Positions 13,490-22,620 of a DNA stretch of 64,000 bases are shown one piece after another (the first letter of the stretch is position 1; every line of letters starts with the position of its first letter). The notes under the pieces are model-generated. The model did no database searches, had not been told where the DNA came from, and saw only the letters and a list, made by a program, of their open reading frames with translations. The stretch spans positions 124,001 through 188,000 of the forward strand of contig JAJFPB010000005.1 of the NCBI GenBank assembly GCA_020881915.1, written 5' to 3'. The position numbers were made by a program, and so were the translations under genes. This stretch comes from Paramyrothecium sp. XJ0827. Taxonomy: Eukaryota > Ascomycota > Sordariomycetes > Hypocreales > Stachybotryaceae.

Positions 13490-13531
13490 TGACCGACTCG
13501 CTTGTCTGACCGACTCGCTTATCATATACGT
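13490..13531 (-). repeat. Right TIR of transposon copy 1
   Basis: Inverted partner of 11670-11711, again with two AAGCGAGTCGGTCA units on the minus strand, followed by the TA target duplication. Confidence 0.93.
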
Positions 13532-13772
13532 TATACGGATGTAAAACTCGGCATAACCCATTGGAAGATCCGTGTTAAGTCGGATGTAAACCTACTGCCT
13601 TATTTGTGATTGGACTATGAGTGTTGAGCGGAATGAAATCTTATTTATTGGGAATACCTGTCTGAATATCTTTTGTAGATGGTGTGAAACTTCCTGGGTA
13701 TTCCACCAATAGCATACTCATCCGACTTCTTCGTCATTTATACCTATCGCAAGCATCTTACTTTTCGTGGCC

Positions 13773-14515
13773 ATGGACCTGCCCAAATCTCTTCATATCG
13801 GAGTATACCTCCCTCAACCCGACGGCACACAGCTGCTGGACTTGGCTGCTGTGGATGTCTTAGCAATGTTGGATCATGGCTATCTGGAGCCTTTCATGGA
13901 ACTTGGCGCCCTTGAGCGGGAGGCCTTGGCTCTTGCTCCCAAAATCAAGATATCCTACATTCATGGCAGTCGTCTTCCTGAGGGCGAACTTTTGGCCGCG
14001 ACTGCAGGACTCCGCCTCGCGACCACTCACCACTTGCATGACGACGAGGTAGCCCCTGGCAAGCTGGACATTCTCATGGTGCCTGGACCAGATCCCACCA
14101 AAGATGTGGACGATGATTCGCTAAACATGTTGCGGAAGCATGCTTCATGCCCCACAACTGACATTCTCAGCATTTGTACTGGCGCGGTCGTATGCGCCGC
14201 CTCTGGCATCTTGGATGGCCATCCTGCCTGCGGCCCGAAAGGCTTCCAGACCATGTTCAAGGGGAAGTGGCCTGCAGTCAAATGGGTTGGTGACAGGCAA
14301 CGCTGGGTGAAGGATGGTAACATCTGGTCCGGAGGTCAGCTTATATTCCGTTACATAGCTTGGCCACAAGCTCGGCTAACAAGAACACAGGCGGGGTGAC
14401 AAATGGGAACGACGTTGCTGCTGCATATGCGAGGGAATCGGGTCGATTCTCCTTGCCACTGGTGGAATTCGCACTTGATCTTGCAGAGGTTGGCGATCGA
14501 CCACAATTTTATTGA
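13773..14515 (+). CDS. DJ-1/PfpI (ThiJ) family protein
   Basis: A member of the DJ-1/PfpI class I glutamine amidotransferase-like superfamily. Two exons, 13773-14334 and 14391-14515, with a GT-AG intron (14335-14390) join in phase to give 228 residues, a normal length. The nucleophile elbow is seen as LSICTGAVVCA, with Cys as the presumed active-site residue, and the strand before it as LDILMVPGP. C-terminal residues GVTNGNDVAAAYAR match family members. The ATG at 13773 is used because the frame upstream has no other ATG nearby. Members act as glyoxalases, isonitrile hydratase-like enzymes or stress proteins; which applies is unclear. It lies just downstream of transposon copy 1, which may affect its promoter. 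Confidence 0.87.
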
Positions 14516-14893
14516 TGGGTGACATCAGAGGGGTTGCTCTGCAAGCAATGGCATCTAAGATGGCATTGCTCACGCGCGTGCCCTCAAAAATTAAAATTTA
14601 TATAGTCTTAACATAATTTAAAATGTGTTATACCGTAATTAGTCAATAACTGGATCCAGCCTGTTGTGTGGTCAACCATACCGAAGTTGAATATACCAAT
14701 ATCAATCGAACATGACCACTTGATCTTGAGTTCGCTTTTTGGTTTACTATATATCTGTAGTTCTATTAGCCGTATTTGGCAGCCTGCTTCCTAGGCAGGA
14801 GACAGCGTAATCTTGTAAATATCCATACAAATAGTTTAGATCAGAGGTAAGGAAGGTTTTATGATCTTTAAAAGAGTGAGATGGTATTCTGCT
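14516..14893. other. AT-rich intergenic region
   Basis: Short region between two convergent genes, presumably holding both 3' ends. No gene or repeat is recognised. Confidence 0.4.
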
Positions 14894-17029
14894 TTATCTT
14901 ATACTACTAGTTAACATATTTGTTCTAATGCTCTCAACAAATTCATAGATTTCTGTTTTCGGCTCTAGCAGTAATGGCGGCCCACATTGCACGTGTACAT
15001 CACCTAAGGCGACTTTTCCGCATATCACATTAACCGTCCATTTCGTCAGGCCCCCGAAGGTAGCAAGCTGCTTAGTTCCTCCTTTAAGTTCGTCCGAAAA
15101 TGCAGACTCTTCAGGAATGCGGTCATATGTGATCGTCACAGGAAGAACCACAAAGTGTGCTCCAGTTGACTGGAGACTTCGTAGGACTCCGCGTTTTCCT
15201 GGCAGTATGTCGCCAGTCCGGCTCCGTTGTCCCTCAACGAAGAACATGAAGCTGTCCCCGTGGTTCACAAGCTCTTTAAGCTGTGTGTCAAGTTGCTCGT
15301 CAGGCTTGCCTGTTCCTCTTACGACGAAAATTGTCCTGAATTGACGACACAGCCAGCCTACAACAGGGATCCGCGAGAATTCCTCGCTTGCCAGGACTCT
15401 TGGTAGTGGAATATTGAGCTCGGGTCGACTAAAGAAAAGGTAAGAGCATACAACTGAGTCCATATAGCTCCTGTGCGTAGGCACAATCACAATGTGTGTT
15501 TCGTCGCCAGGCAAAGCGCCCACGGCGTTTAGAAAAGAGTGTTCGTCGAAAGTTGCTTTGTCGAAAACTTTGCCAAACGTTTTCTTTACTATTTTTGCTG
15601 CTGCAACAGTCACCACATTAGTGGCGGGTCGTTGTCGTGACCATCGCAGATCTCCGCTCGTGTCTTGTGCTTGGCTGCCAGCAAAGACTGACTTTGTCGC
15701 ATCTCGTTGCAGCAGATACACGCGCACACCTCGACATATCACTCGTAAATACGCGGCTGCATGGAAATCAGGGTCGAGACATGGCTTGGCTGCCTGGAAG
15801 TCGTAAGTGTGGTGTGTAAAATGTTCGAATACTGCGTTTGCATTTCTCTCCATATTGCTCGCCTTTTCGACGCGGCGCAACTGAATTTCGTCTTGCTGAA
15901 TTTTGGCCAAACCCTTGGCCAAAGTTCGTGGAATTCGATGATGAATCATATCATGAAGTCGATAACGCAAGGCTCTTTTGTTGCCGACATGCCGTATCTT
16001 AGGTTCACGGAGCACTGGATGCTGAGTAAAGTAGTCCTGAGTTATGGAACACGAAGTAGAAACTCTCATCCCGTGCTTGATGCCTGAGACAACATGGACA
16101 AATCGAGGCTCCTTGCAAGAGGCAGAAAACAACAAAGCTTCGTCGATAAGTCGATTCGCCACAATGTCGACTGGTACCACATCCAAAATGGTATTTGGGT
16201 CGGCATTGAGAACTCGTACGCAGCCTGTACTGACCCCCGCAACAAGGCCTGCAAAAGCGGCAAAGCTATCAATCCAGCCAGGAAAGGGGTACTTCAAACT
16301 TGCTGAGATGATGCTTGGGCGAACGATTGCCAGTGGCACCGTTCCCTTGTGCTTCACAAGGAGGTGTTCAGCTAGCCATTTCGCCAGCGTGTAGAGGTTG
16401 GGATGACCAGAATCTTTCAAGATCTCATCGACAGGCGTCTTACCCTCTTCTAACAATGCGCAGATACCATTGACTGAGTCGGAGGGATGTAAAAGCTCCT
16501 CAATGGGATTATTGGAGTGTGGTGTTGCATAGGCTGTTGATGTATGGACCAACTGCTGCAACCCCGGGCATGACCGTGCCAGCTCCAGTACATTCAATGT
16601 GCTGGTGATGTTGTCTGAGATTGTTTCATGGGCAGCTGACGGCGAGAAGGCAACTGAGCCAGCGCAGTGAATAATGTGTGTCGTCCGGAGCCGCAGATCA
16701 TCGTAGATGGATGCGTTAATGCCACAGTGCCCCTTGCTAAGGTCGGCAGAGATAACATCTAGTGTAGATGCCCAGTCTTTCGGCAAGCGGGAGAAGCATA
16801 GCGATGGAGCCACATTTTGGAGAAACCTCTCTTCTGCAGTACACTTTTCTTGAGGACGAATCAGAACCGCAATCCTTTCAAAGAAGAGGGAGTCCTGGCG
16901 GCGAAGCAGTTCTTCGAGGACGACCTTGCCTAAGAAGCCCGTCACTCCCGTGACCAAGACGGTGCCGTTCATTGCCCCTGGTGACTTTCCCTGATATGTG
17001 CTTAGGGATAGACTGTTAATGAAGGGCAC
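14894..17029 (-). CDS. Fatty acyl-CoA reductase fused to GPAT/DHAPAT-type acyltransferase
   Basis: An uninterrupted 711-residue bifunctional protein. Residues about 20-410 are an alcohol-forming fatty acyl-CoA reductase of the Male-sterility/NAD_binding_4 type: TGVTGFLG (27-34), HCAGSVAFSP (121-130), and the active-site Tyr213 and Lys217 in YTLAK, then IVRPSI. Residues about 480-711 are a PlsB/GNPAT-type acyltransferase with all four motifs: HRSYMD (519-524), IFVVRG (567-572), FVEGQRSR (597-604) and PVTITYDR (630-637). The motifs resemble DHAP acyltransferase more than PlsC. Expected activities are acyl-CoA to fatty alcohol, and acylation of DHAP or glycerol-3-phosphate. The next gene on the same strand, 407 nt upstream, is an alkyl-DHAP synthase, which uses exactly these two products. 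The C-terminus SIR is not a standard peroxisomal PTS1. Met20 is an alternative start. Confidence 0.92.
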   Translation of the reverse strand: MPFINSLSLSTYQGKSPGAMNGTVLVTGVTGFLGKVVLEELLRRQDSLFFERIAVLIRPQEKCTAEERFLQNVAPSLCFSRLPKDWASTLDVISADLSKGHCGINASIYDDLRLRTTHIIHCAGSVAFSPSAAHETISDNITSTLNVLELARSCPGLQQLVHTSTAYATPHSNNPIEELLHPSDSVNGICALLEEGKTPVDEILKDSGHPNLYTLAKWLAEHLLVKHKGTVPLAIVRPSIISASLKYPFPGWIDSFAAFAGLVAGVSTGCVRVLNADPNTILDVVPVDIVANRLIDEALLFSASCKEPRFVHVVSGIKHGMRVSTSCSITQDYFTQHPVLREPKIRHVGNKRALRYRLHDMIHHRIPRTLAKGLAKIQQDEIQLRRVEKASNMERNANAVFEHFTHHTYDFQAAKPCLDPDFHAAAYLRVICRGVRVYLLQRDATKSVFAGSQAQDTSGDLRWSRQRPATNVVTVAAAKIVKKTFGKVFDKATFDEHSFLNAVGALPGDETHIVIVPTHRSYMDSVVCSYLFFSRPELNIPLPRVLASEEFSRIPVVGWLCRQFRTIFVVRGTGKPDEQLDTQLKELVNHGDSFMFFVEGQRSRTGDILPGKRGVLRSLQSTGAHFVVLPVTITYDRIPEESAFSDELKGGTKQLATFGGLTKWTVNVICGKVALGDVHVQCGPPLLLEPKTEIYEFVESIRTNMLTSSIR

Positions 17030-17436
17030 GAGCTATAATCGACGGTAGGTGGCGCTTCATCGATCCAGGGCCCGGGGTGTTGATTTGAGAACTAGACAAG
17101 GACTCTGAAGTTCGTCTACGTGGCACACTTTTGTCTTTCTCGATGAGCACCTCGAGCTAGGCTTCAAGATTGAGTGCACAGCTGATCTTGGGCCCGCAAT
17201 AATAATTTGAATGTGTACCAATACTGGATAGTCCGCAGTTGACGGTGCAAAGTATGACCGTGTTCTTACGCAATCAAACAGTCTCCCAAAAAGGCATCGT
17301 ATCCTTTTTGGGCAAGTCTGGCCCCAGACCTCCCCTATCATTCACGAATGTACTGTACAAAGACCCCTGTCCCCATGTGGTAGCTTCACCGTTAGGCCCA
17401 ATATCTACCGTGAGCTGAGCCCATGTCAGCATGGTC

Positions 17437-19284
17437 TCAGTGCAGGGCTCCAGTTCCAGACTCAGCGCTTGCACCAGGAAAGATATTGCGTGGATCCTGG
17501 ACAGATTTGGCTCGCTCGCGGTATTCTTGTGCGGCTGGCGACAGGACCCTTGGCAAAAATTCGCGACGCAGGGTGCCAACTCCGTGGTGGTGGGATACCG
17601 AGCCTCCGCAAAGCAAGATCTCGTCGCGTGCCGCTTCTTCCAGGGTCGAGTATGTCTTGGTCGCCTCCTTGTTGTCTGTATCGCCCGCGAAGATGGCCAG
17701 ATAGAAGTAAATGCAGACGCCTGTGTGATAGACCTGGCTGATCCTCGAACTAATAAACGGCTTGCCCGGCAAGTTCCGGGCGACATGCTCGTCAAGGCAG
17801 CGCTGCTTGACCCTGCGGATCAGCTCGGGTGCCGCGGTCCAAGTACACGACGTCTCAAAGGACTCGGCGAGTATGCCAAGCGTCATGGCAAAATCCCGAA
17901 TGTAAGCAATCGCAAACGTCATCTCGTAGCCTCGCTGGCCATTTGCGCCTCCAGCATTCATGCCACCATGGCGGCTCATGTGCCTATTGGTGATCTTCTG
18001 TTGTTCGCGCACTTGATTGACAGTACCCTCAAACACGAGCGTGCAAGCGACCATCTTCTCAGGGTTGAACTTGCGAATCTTCGTTACGTACGCCTTCTCG
18101 AGACGGCCCTTCAAAGCTTTGAGTCCCGTTGACGGCGGCTTGAGGGCCATGCTGAACTGGAACTGCGTATTGTCGACGAGTCTCACGCTGGCTGGCAGAG
18201 TATCGCCGCTTCGCGCGAGGTCGTTGACGAAGGCGTACCCAGCCTCGAATGATGGGAACAGAATTGAGCCGTAGCGCTGAACTTCGGGCAGGGGAAACAC
18301 TTTGACGACGGCAGATGTAATGATCCCCATCGATCCTTCAGAACCAAAGACTGAAAATCTCATGTCGGTGCCCACGCTCTCGCGCGGCGGCGTAGCATCC
18401 ACAGCACGAGTGAAGACGCCATCCAAAGTGACCACCTCGACATCAAGAACGATGTCCTCAATGTTGCCATATTTGTTCTTCTTCATTCCACTCGCCTTGG
18501 TTGCAATCCACCCTCCGAGTGTTGAGAACTCGACGCTGTCCGGCTCATGGCCGAGCATCAAGCCATGCTCAGCCAAAGCCGTGACAATGTGTCTTCCTAC
18601 TGCGCCAGCCTCAATGCGCGCTTGCTGATTTGCCTTGTCAACCCATAAAACACGGTTCATTCGGCGCGTGCTCACGGCCGCTATGGCTCGCTTCTCGTTC
18701 ACCGGGCAGGTAAGAGCGCGGCTGACATTTGTTCCGCCACCATAGGGTAACAGGGCAACGTCAAACTCGCGCGCTGCCTGGACAATAGCCTGGACTTGCT
18801 CTGCAGAGTTGGGATACAGGACAAGATCCGGAATGCGACCGATGGAGGTGCCGTAGTTGACCTCACACATGTCTTGCAATGAATGGCCATGACCGCACCG
18901 AAGTCTTTGTTCGGGATCGAGGACGATCTGGTCATCAGCTAGAGTCTTGTTTATCGAGCTCATGAACGCTTCGTTGCGAATAGCTGGCGGTAATTCCAAC
19001 AGTGCCGGACGTGTGGGTTTTCGCTGCACTTTTGGAAACTTGATATTCATATGGCTCTCAAACCATGGCAAGACGAAGGGTAGTTTCTGGCCACTCGTGC
19101 CGTACCGCTTGCCTGATATCTCAAGCTGCCCATCTTCGTTGAGGATATAATCCGTGTCGGTAAAACCCCAAGTGTAGAGGTTCTCTACGCCGTCGTCGTG
19201 AGCTTGGCCCTTGGGGACGATCCTGGAGCTTGTGTCTAGCTCGGATGAAACGTCGCTGGTACAGGTGGTGATTGACTTTGTCAT
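17437..19284 (-). CDS. Alkyldihydroxyacetonephosphate synthase (alkyl-DHAP synthase)
   Basis: A single-exon flavoenzyme of 615 residues that replaces the acyl chain of acyl-DHAP by a fatty alcohol, forming the ether bond of ether lipids. The FAD-binding (PCMH/VAO-type) domain has PDLVLYPNS, PYGGGTNVSRAL (180-191) and a GHEPDSVEFSTLGGWIATKA segment. KNKYGNIEDIVLDVEVVT (269-286) and the active-site stretch YHTGVCIYFYLA (519-530) match animal AGPS closely, as does the histidine motif SVSHHHGVG (562-570). These are hallmarks separating AGPS from D-lactate dehydrogenases and glycolate oxidases. No PTS2 or standard PTS1 is visible, so peroxisomal location is not shown. It is on the same strand as the reductase-acyltransferase fusion and divergent from the aminotransferase, consistent with a cluster. 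Alkyl-DHAP synthases are uncommon in ascomycetes. Confidence 0.93.
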   Translation of the reverse strand: MTKSITTCTSDVSSELDTSSRIVPKGQAHDDGVENLYTWGFTDTDYILNEDGQLEISGKRYGTSGQKLPFVLPWFESHMNIKFPKVQRKPTRPALLELPPAIRNEAFMSSINKTLADDQIVLDPEQRLRCGHGHSLQDMCEVNYGTSIGRIPDLVLYPNSAEQVQAIVQAAREFDVALLPYGGGTNVSRALTCPVNEKRAIAAVSTRRMNRVLWVDKANQQARIEAGAVGRHIVTALAEHGLMLGHEPDSVEFSTLGGWIATKASGMKKNKYGNIEDIVLDVEVVTLDGVFTRAVDATPPRESVGTDMRFSVFGSEGSMGIITSAVVKVFPLPEVQRYGSILFPSFEAGYAFVNDLARSGDTLPASVRLVDNTQFQFSMALKPPSTGLKALKGRLEKAYVTKIRKFNPEKMVACTLVFEGTVNQVREQQKITNRHMSRHGGMNAGGANGQRGYEMTFAIAYIRDFAMTLGILAESFETSCTWTAAPELIRRVKQRCLDEHVARNLPGKPFISSRISQVYHTGVCIYFYLAIFAGDTDNKEATKTYSTLEEAARDEILLCGGSVSHHHGVGTLRREFLPRVLSPAAQEYRERAKSVQDPRNIFPGASAESGTGALH

Positions 19285-19776
19285 CGTGCCTCGTGTTACT
19301 ACTTTTCAGTGTTCAATAGGAATTTAGAGGAATTTGCTCTGCAAACATCGTCAACTCCTGAGCAAGATTTGCTCTCCTGTCACCTAATACTGAAAAACTA
19401 GTGCTTCAAGCGCCACGAAGTACTGTACAAGCCAGGCCCCTGGCCAACGGTCAGCCCGCATGAATCTATAAGGACCCTGCATCCAGCTGCTGGGGCTCTT
19501 GACCAAATACGGGTATGTCATCAAATAATTCCAGGCCGATACGGGTTTCAGTGTAATTTCGGGCGGAAGGAGTTCTCCTGAATGGATATCAAGGACGGAC
19601 TTGTATGACATTGAATCATGCACTGGCCGTATCGTATTGATTGATAACGTCAGAGCATTAAATGCTACGCGAGACCGACAAGGCTTTCTTGCCGCATCTA
19701 TTGATTATCATCTTAGGTCATATCAGCAGCTGCGGATCAGATTATCCCCACAATCAAACTTGGCATTCTCATCACG
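19285..19776. promoter_or_regulatory. Shared divergent promoter region of AGPS and aminotransferase genes
   Basis: This 492-nt gap separates the head-to-head alkyl-DHAP synthase (minus) and DegT-type aminotransferase (plus), so both promoters must lie here and co-regulation is possible. A minus-strand open frame of 79 codons (19384-19623) ends in SWMQGPYRFMRADRWPGAW but has no recognisable family; it could be a small gene or chance. No specific binding site was identified. Confidence 0.5.
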
Positions 19777-21063
19777 ATGCCCCGACCAAGCCTTGTCTAT
19801 GCTCGAAAACACTTCGACATAAGATGGAATGATCTTATTCGCGGTGGCCTCTATGCCCTCCGCTCCAAGAGACCTCATGCAGAGGGAGCAGCTGAGCAGG
19901 GTTTTGATGAGGTCTGGGCTCCTTCACAAACTCTTGTAACTTTGTCAGTGCGATCGGCATTTGACCTGCTATTACAAGCATGTGCCTTTCCTGCGGGGAG
20001 TGAGATTATCATCTCGGCCGTTACAATCCCGCATATGGTTGCTATTGTCAAAGCGCATGGACTCGTTCCAGTGCCCGTTGACCTGCAAGAGTCAGATGCG
20101 AGCATCTTGGCAAGGGATGTGGAAGCGCTCATCACTCCACGAACCAAAGCTATACTTATCGCGCAGCTGTTTGGTTTCCGCCATTCACTCACGTCCATCT
20201 CGATCATTGCACAGAAGAATGGCATTTTGCTGATAGAAGACTGCGCCCAGGCTTTCTGTGGCATCAACTTCACTGGGAGTCCAGAGGCTGCGGTCTCCAT
20301 GTTTAGCTTCGGGCCAATCAAGACCTGCACTTCCCTTGCGGGCAGCATCTCAACGGTGCGTGTAGCGAGCCTTCTGAGTCAGATGAAGGACTTGCAAGCA
20401 GGGTATACTTTGCAAAAACAAAGCACTTTTTTGAAGAAGACGGTAAAGTATACTGCGTTCAAGGGCATCACGCAAAGCCGGCACTGCTACGGCACTTTGA
20501 TATGGACTCTTCGACGTGGTGGAAGAGATCACCATGCAGCCATCACCAAACTCAGCCACAGTCTGGCTGCGGACGTGGATCTTTTGCAACAGATCCGGTT
20601 CAGGCCATCGGTTGCACTTATTGAGTTGATGCGACACCGTATCTGGCACTTCGATCCTCAAGCTCTGCAGCATCGCAGAAGCCGTGTTGCGGACATTGCC
20701 GACAGACTCCCCACTCATCTTCAGCCGATTGGCTATGGAAAGACTTCAGTTGAGAAACAACTTGCATGTCATTATTGGATATGTCCGGTTCGAGTCAGCA
20801 ATCCTGCTTTAGTCTTGGATCGCCTCTTAGAAGCCGGATTCGACGCCGCGGCTGGAAACGCAAGTCTCACTGTTGTACCCGCACCTAATTCCGACTCCTC
20901 GCATTCTAAAACCGGCAAGTCACAGTCTATAAATGGCCCCAAGCGAGCGGAGCGTATGATGGAGGAAGTTATTTACCTGCCAATCGACAACAAGTTGGAT
21001 AACCGGGCAGTTGACAAGATTGTACGAGTACTGTTAGACACCCAGCCGAAAGTGGTTGAGTGA
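19777..21063 (+). CDS. DegT/DnrJ/EryC1/StrS-type PLP aminotransferase
   Basis: A single-exon protein of 428 residues in the DegT aminotransferase superfamily, which usually transaminates a ketone on a sugar or cyclitol using PLP. Visible features are SVRSAFDLLLQA near the N-terminus, AGSEIIISAVTIPHMV (73-88), VPVPVDL, TPRTKAILIAQLFG (120-133), LIEDCAQAF with the PLP-binding Asp155, and SMFSFGPIKT with the Schiff-base Lys182. The C-terminus EEVIYLPIDNKLDNRAVDKI is also typical. Both catalytic residues are present, so it should be active. The gene is divergent from alkyl-DHAP synthase with a shared promoter region, suggesting joint function. No sugar-nucleotide genes are near. Its ketone substrate could therefore be a lipid precursor such as (alkyl-)DHAP, which is inference only. 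Confidence 0.85.
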   Translation: MPRPSLVYARKHFDIRWNDLIRGGLYALRSKRPHAEGAAEQGFDEVWAPSQTLVTLSVRSAFDLLLQACAFPAGSEIIISAVTIPHMVAIVKAHGLVPVPVDLQESDASILARDVEALITPRTKAILIAQLFGFRHSLTSISIIAQKNGILLIEDCAQAFCGINFTGSPEAAVSMFSFGPIKTCTSLAGSISTVRVASLLSQMKDLQAGYTLQKQSTFLKKTVKYTAFKGITQSRHCYGTLIWTLRRGGRDHHAAITKLSHSLAADVDLLQQIRFRPSVALIELMRHRIWHFDPQALQHRRSRVADIADRLPTHLQPIGYGKTSVEKQLACHYWICPVRVSNPALVLDRLLEAGFDAAAGNASLTVVPAPNSDSSHSKTGKSQSINGPKRAERMMEEVIYLPIDNKLDNRAVDKIVRVLLDTQPKVVE

Positions 21064-22620
21064 TCCTGATTTACTGTTGGAATATATCTGGTGGCCGTGA
21101 GAGGATAGTCAGCCGATCTGTACAGTTCACAATGGATCTTGACCTCATGGGTGGTGTGCTCTGCATGATGCAGTATGGATGCCTCACCTTTTTAAATGAG
21201 TGAATCACCTAGGGTGTGGCCGACGAATAGGGTGGGTGGTGGGAAGTTGGATGTTGCACACGCTTGATCTTTATAAACAGATATCCACCTCGTCTGCTGC
21301 CCTGTAATACAGGAAATTTCTCCAGCAAGTCGCCGCCGATATCCTACACTAAATACTTTACCAAGTTTCAGGCCTGACGTATCGTAGCCGTAGGGAAGGA
21401 TTCGTGATCTGTATATCTTTGGGCGGGAAGTCGCGTACTTAGACATTGTCAATCATCGAAGATTCCCAGGAGTCCAGCGCATGGCTACCGAGACTAGGTA
21501 ATGTGATGATACTTGGGACATTGATCTAAACTGGGAGACCAAACGGCAGCAGGGGAGTCTTACTCAACATCGGCGCTATTTTGGTCTTCACGCAGTGGTT
21601 TTACGCCATCCAATCAGCAACTGAACCAATACCGAACCTAGGTAGTTGCCTGCGCGGAAGGAGGATACTTCCGCCCCAGGAAACGTGATTCCGATCGAGA
21701 TAATAGGGCATATGGAGCGTTTCTTTGACACCAATGACCGAAGAACAGGGCTTACGGCGACGCATGCCAACTCTAGATCGTCCAGTACGGTCGTGTTCAG
21801 ACCACTATGGGGGCAAGTACCGCCTTAATTTGCCGATTAATTTTAGATTCGACGTCTGATGCGGAGCAAGAAGGTCGTAGCACTCACTTGTGCCTCAAGC
21901 AGTCGGGTGTGCTCCGAATGCTTCCGGTGAGCACCCTCGTTTGGATACTCTACTCATTCGTAAAACACGTCCCAGATCATCAGTTGTGTGTTCCTCATAA
22001 TTTGGCCGTTTGTATTTTATCTCCTCATGGCTGTGAAGCTACAGTAGGCATGGCTAGCTCACGATACCCGTGATCAAGCCTGTATAGGATCTTCGAAGAC
22101 ATCGTTGTTTGATCATAAATCTGCACGAGGCACTTCCACTGAATCAGTAAAGTATAGCAGGAAAAAGGGGTATAATATTAGTTCCTTCGGCTGTCCTATT
22201 TGCAGGCATCTAAGCAACGTAACACGATCCAAACAATGCCAGCTGAAAGATACAGATTCAAGTACTCTCGAGCATCCGTTCTCAGACATCGCTCAATCGG
22301 GTATTGAAGCCAGATCAAGCAATACAAAGCGTCCCGTTTCTCTAGCCTTACTTCATACACAGCCATTCTCTAGGGTTAACGAACTGAAAAACTTGCCGCC
22401 GGCCGGACGTAAACAATCGGGGTCATGGGGACCATGAGAAAACCACTCATAACAATCTAGCTCTTTCAGATCACTCCTTGGCATGGCGCATCCTCTACCA
22501 AGTCTCCAAGCTGTACGCAGGTCGTTTTCTTTCCGGTCCCGGCTAGATGTCAAAACCGTGAGCTTAAATGTCCTTCACGTGTGGAGTAACATTACTTCTT
22601 CAAGATACTTCCAGAATGCT
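21064..22620. other. Intergenic region
   Basis: About 1.5 kb with short scattered open frames on both strands and no protein motif or RNA gene that I can recognise. It separates the ether-lipid-like genes from the IlvD/Edd dehydratase. Confidence 0.4.

Larger units (their letters stand above)
11670..13531 (+). mobile_element. Fot1/pogo-like Tc1/mariner DNA transposon, copy 1
   Basis: An 1862-bp element with 42-bp terminal inverted repeats differing at one position, flanked on both sides by the dinucleotide TA (11668-11669 and 13532-13533), the target duplication of the Tc1/mariner superfamily. Inside is one transposase gene on the plus strand (separate entry). Each TIR holds two direct copies of AAGCGAGTCGGTCA separated by GAC. 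The TIRs are nearly identical, so the insertion is fairly young, but its transposase is frameshifted, so it probably cannot move by itself. A related, heavily mutated copy is at 48361-50220. Confidence 0.93.

Noticed and set aside
17431..18132. Long plus-strand open frame opposite the alkyl-DHAP synthase gene
   Set aside because: It is the antisense shadow of a strongly supported gene and its translation shows no family motif.
17437..19284. D-lactate dehydrogenase or glycolate oxidase instead of alkyl-DHAP synthase
   Set aside because: The HHHGVG motif, YHTGVCIYFYLA and KNKYGNIEDIVL match AGPS specifically.
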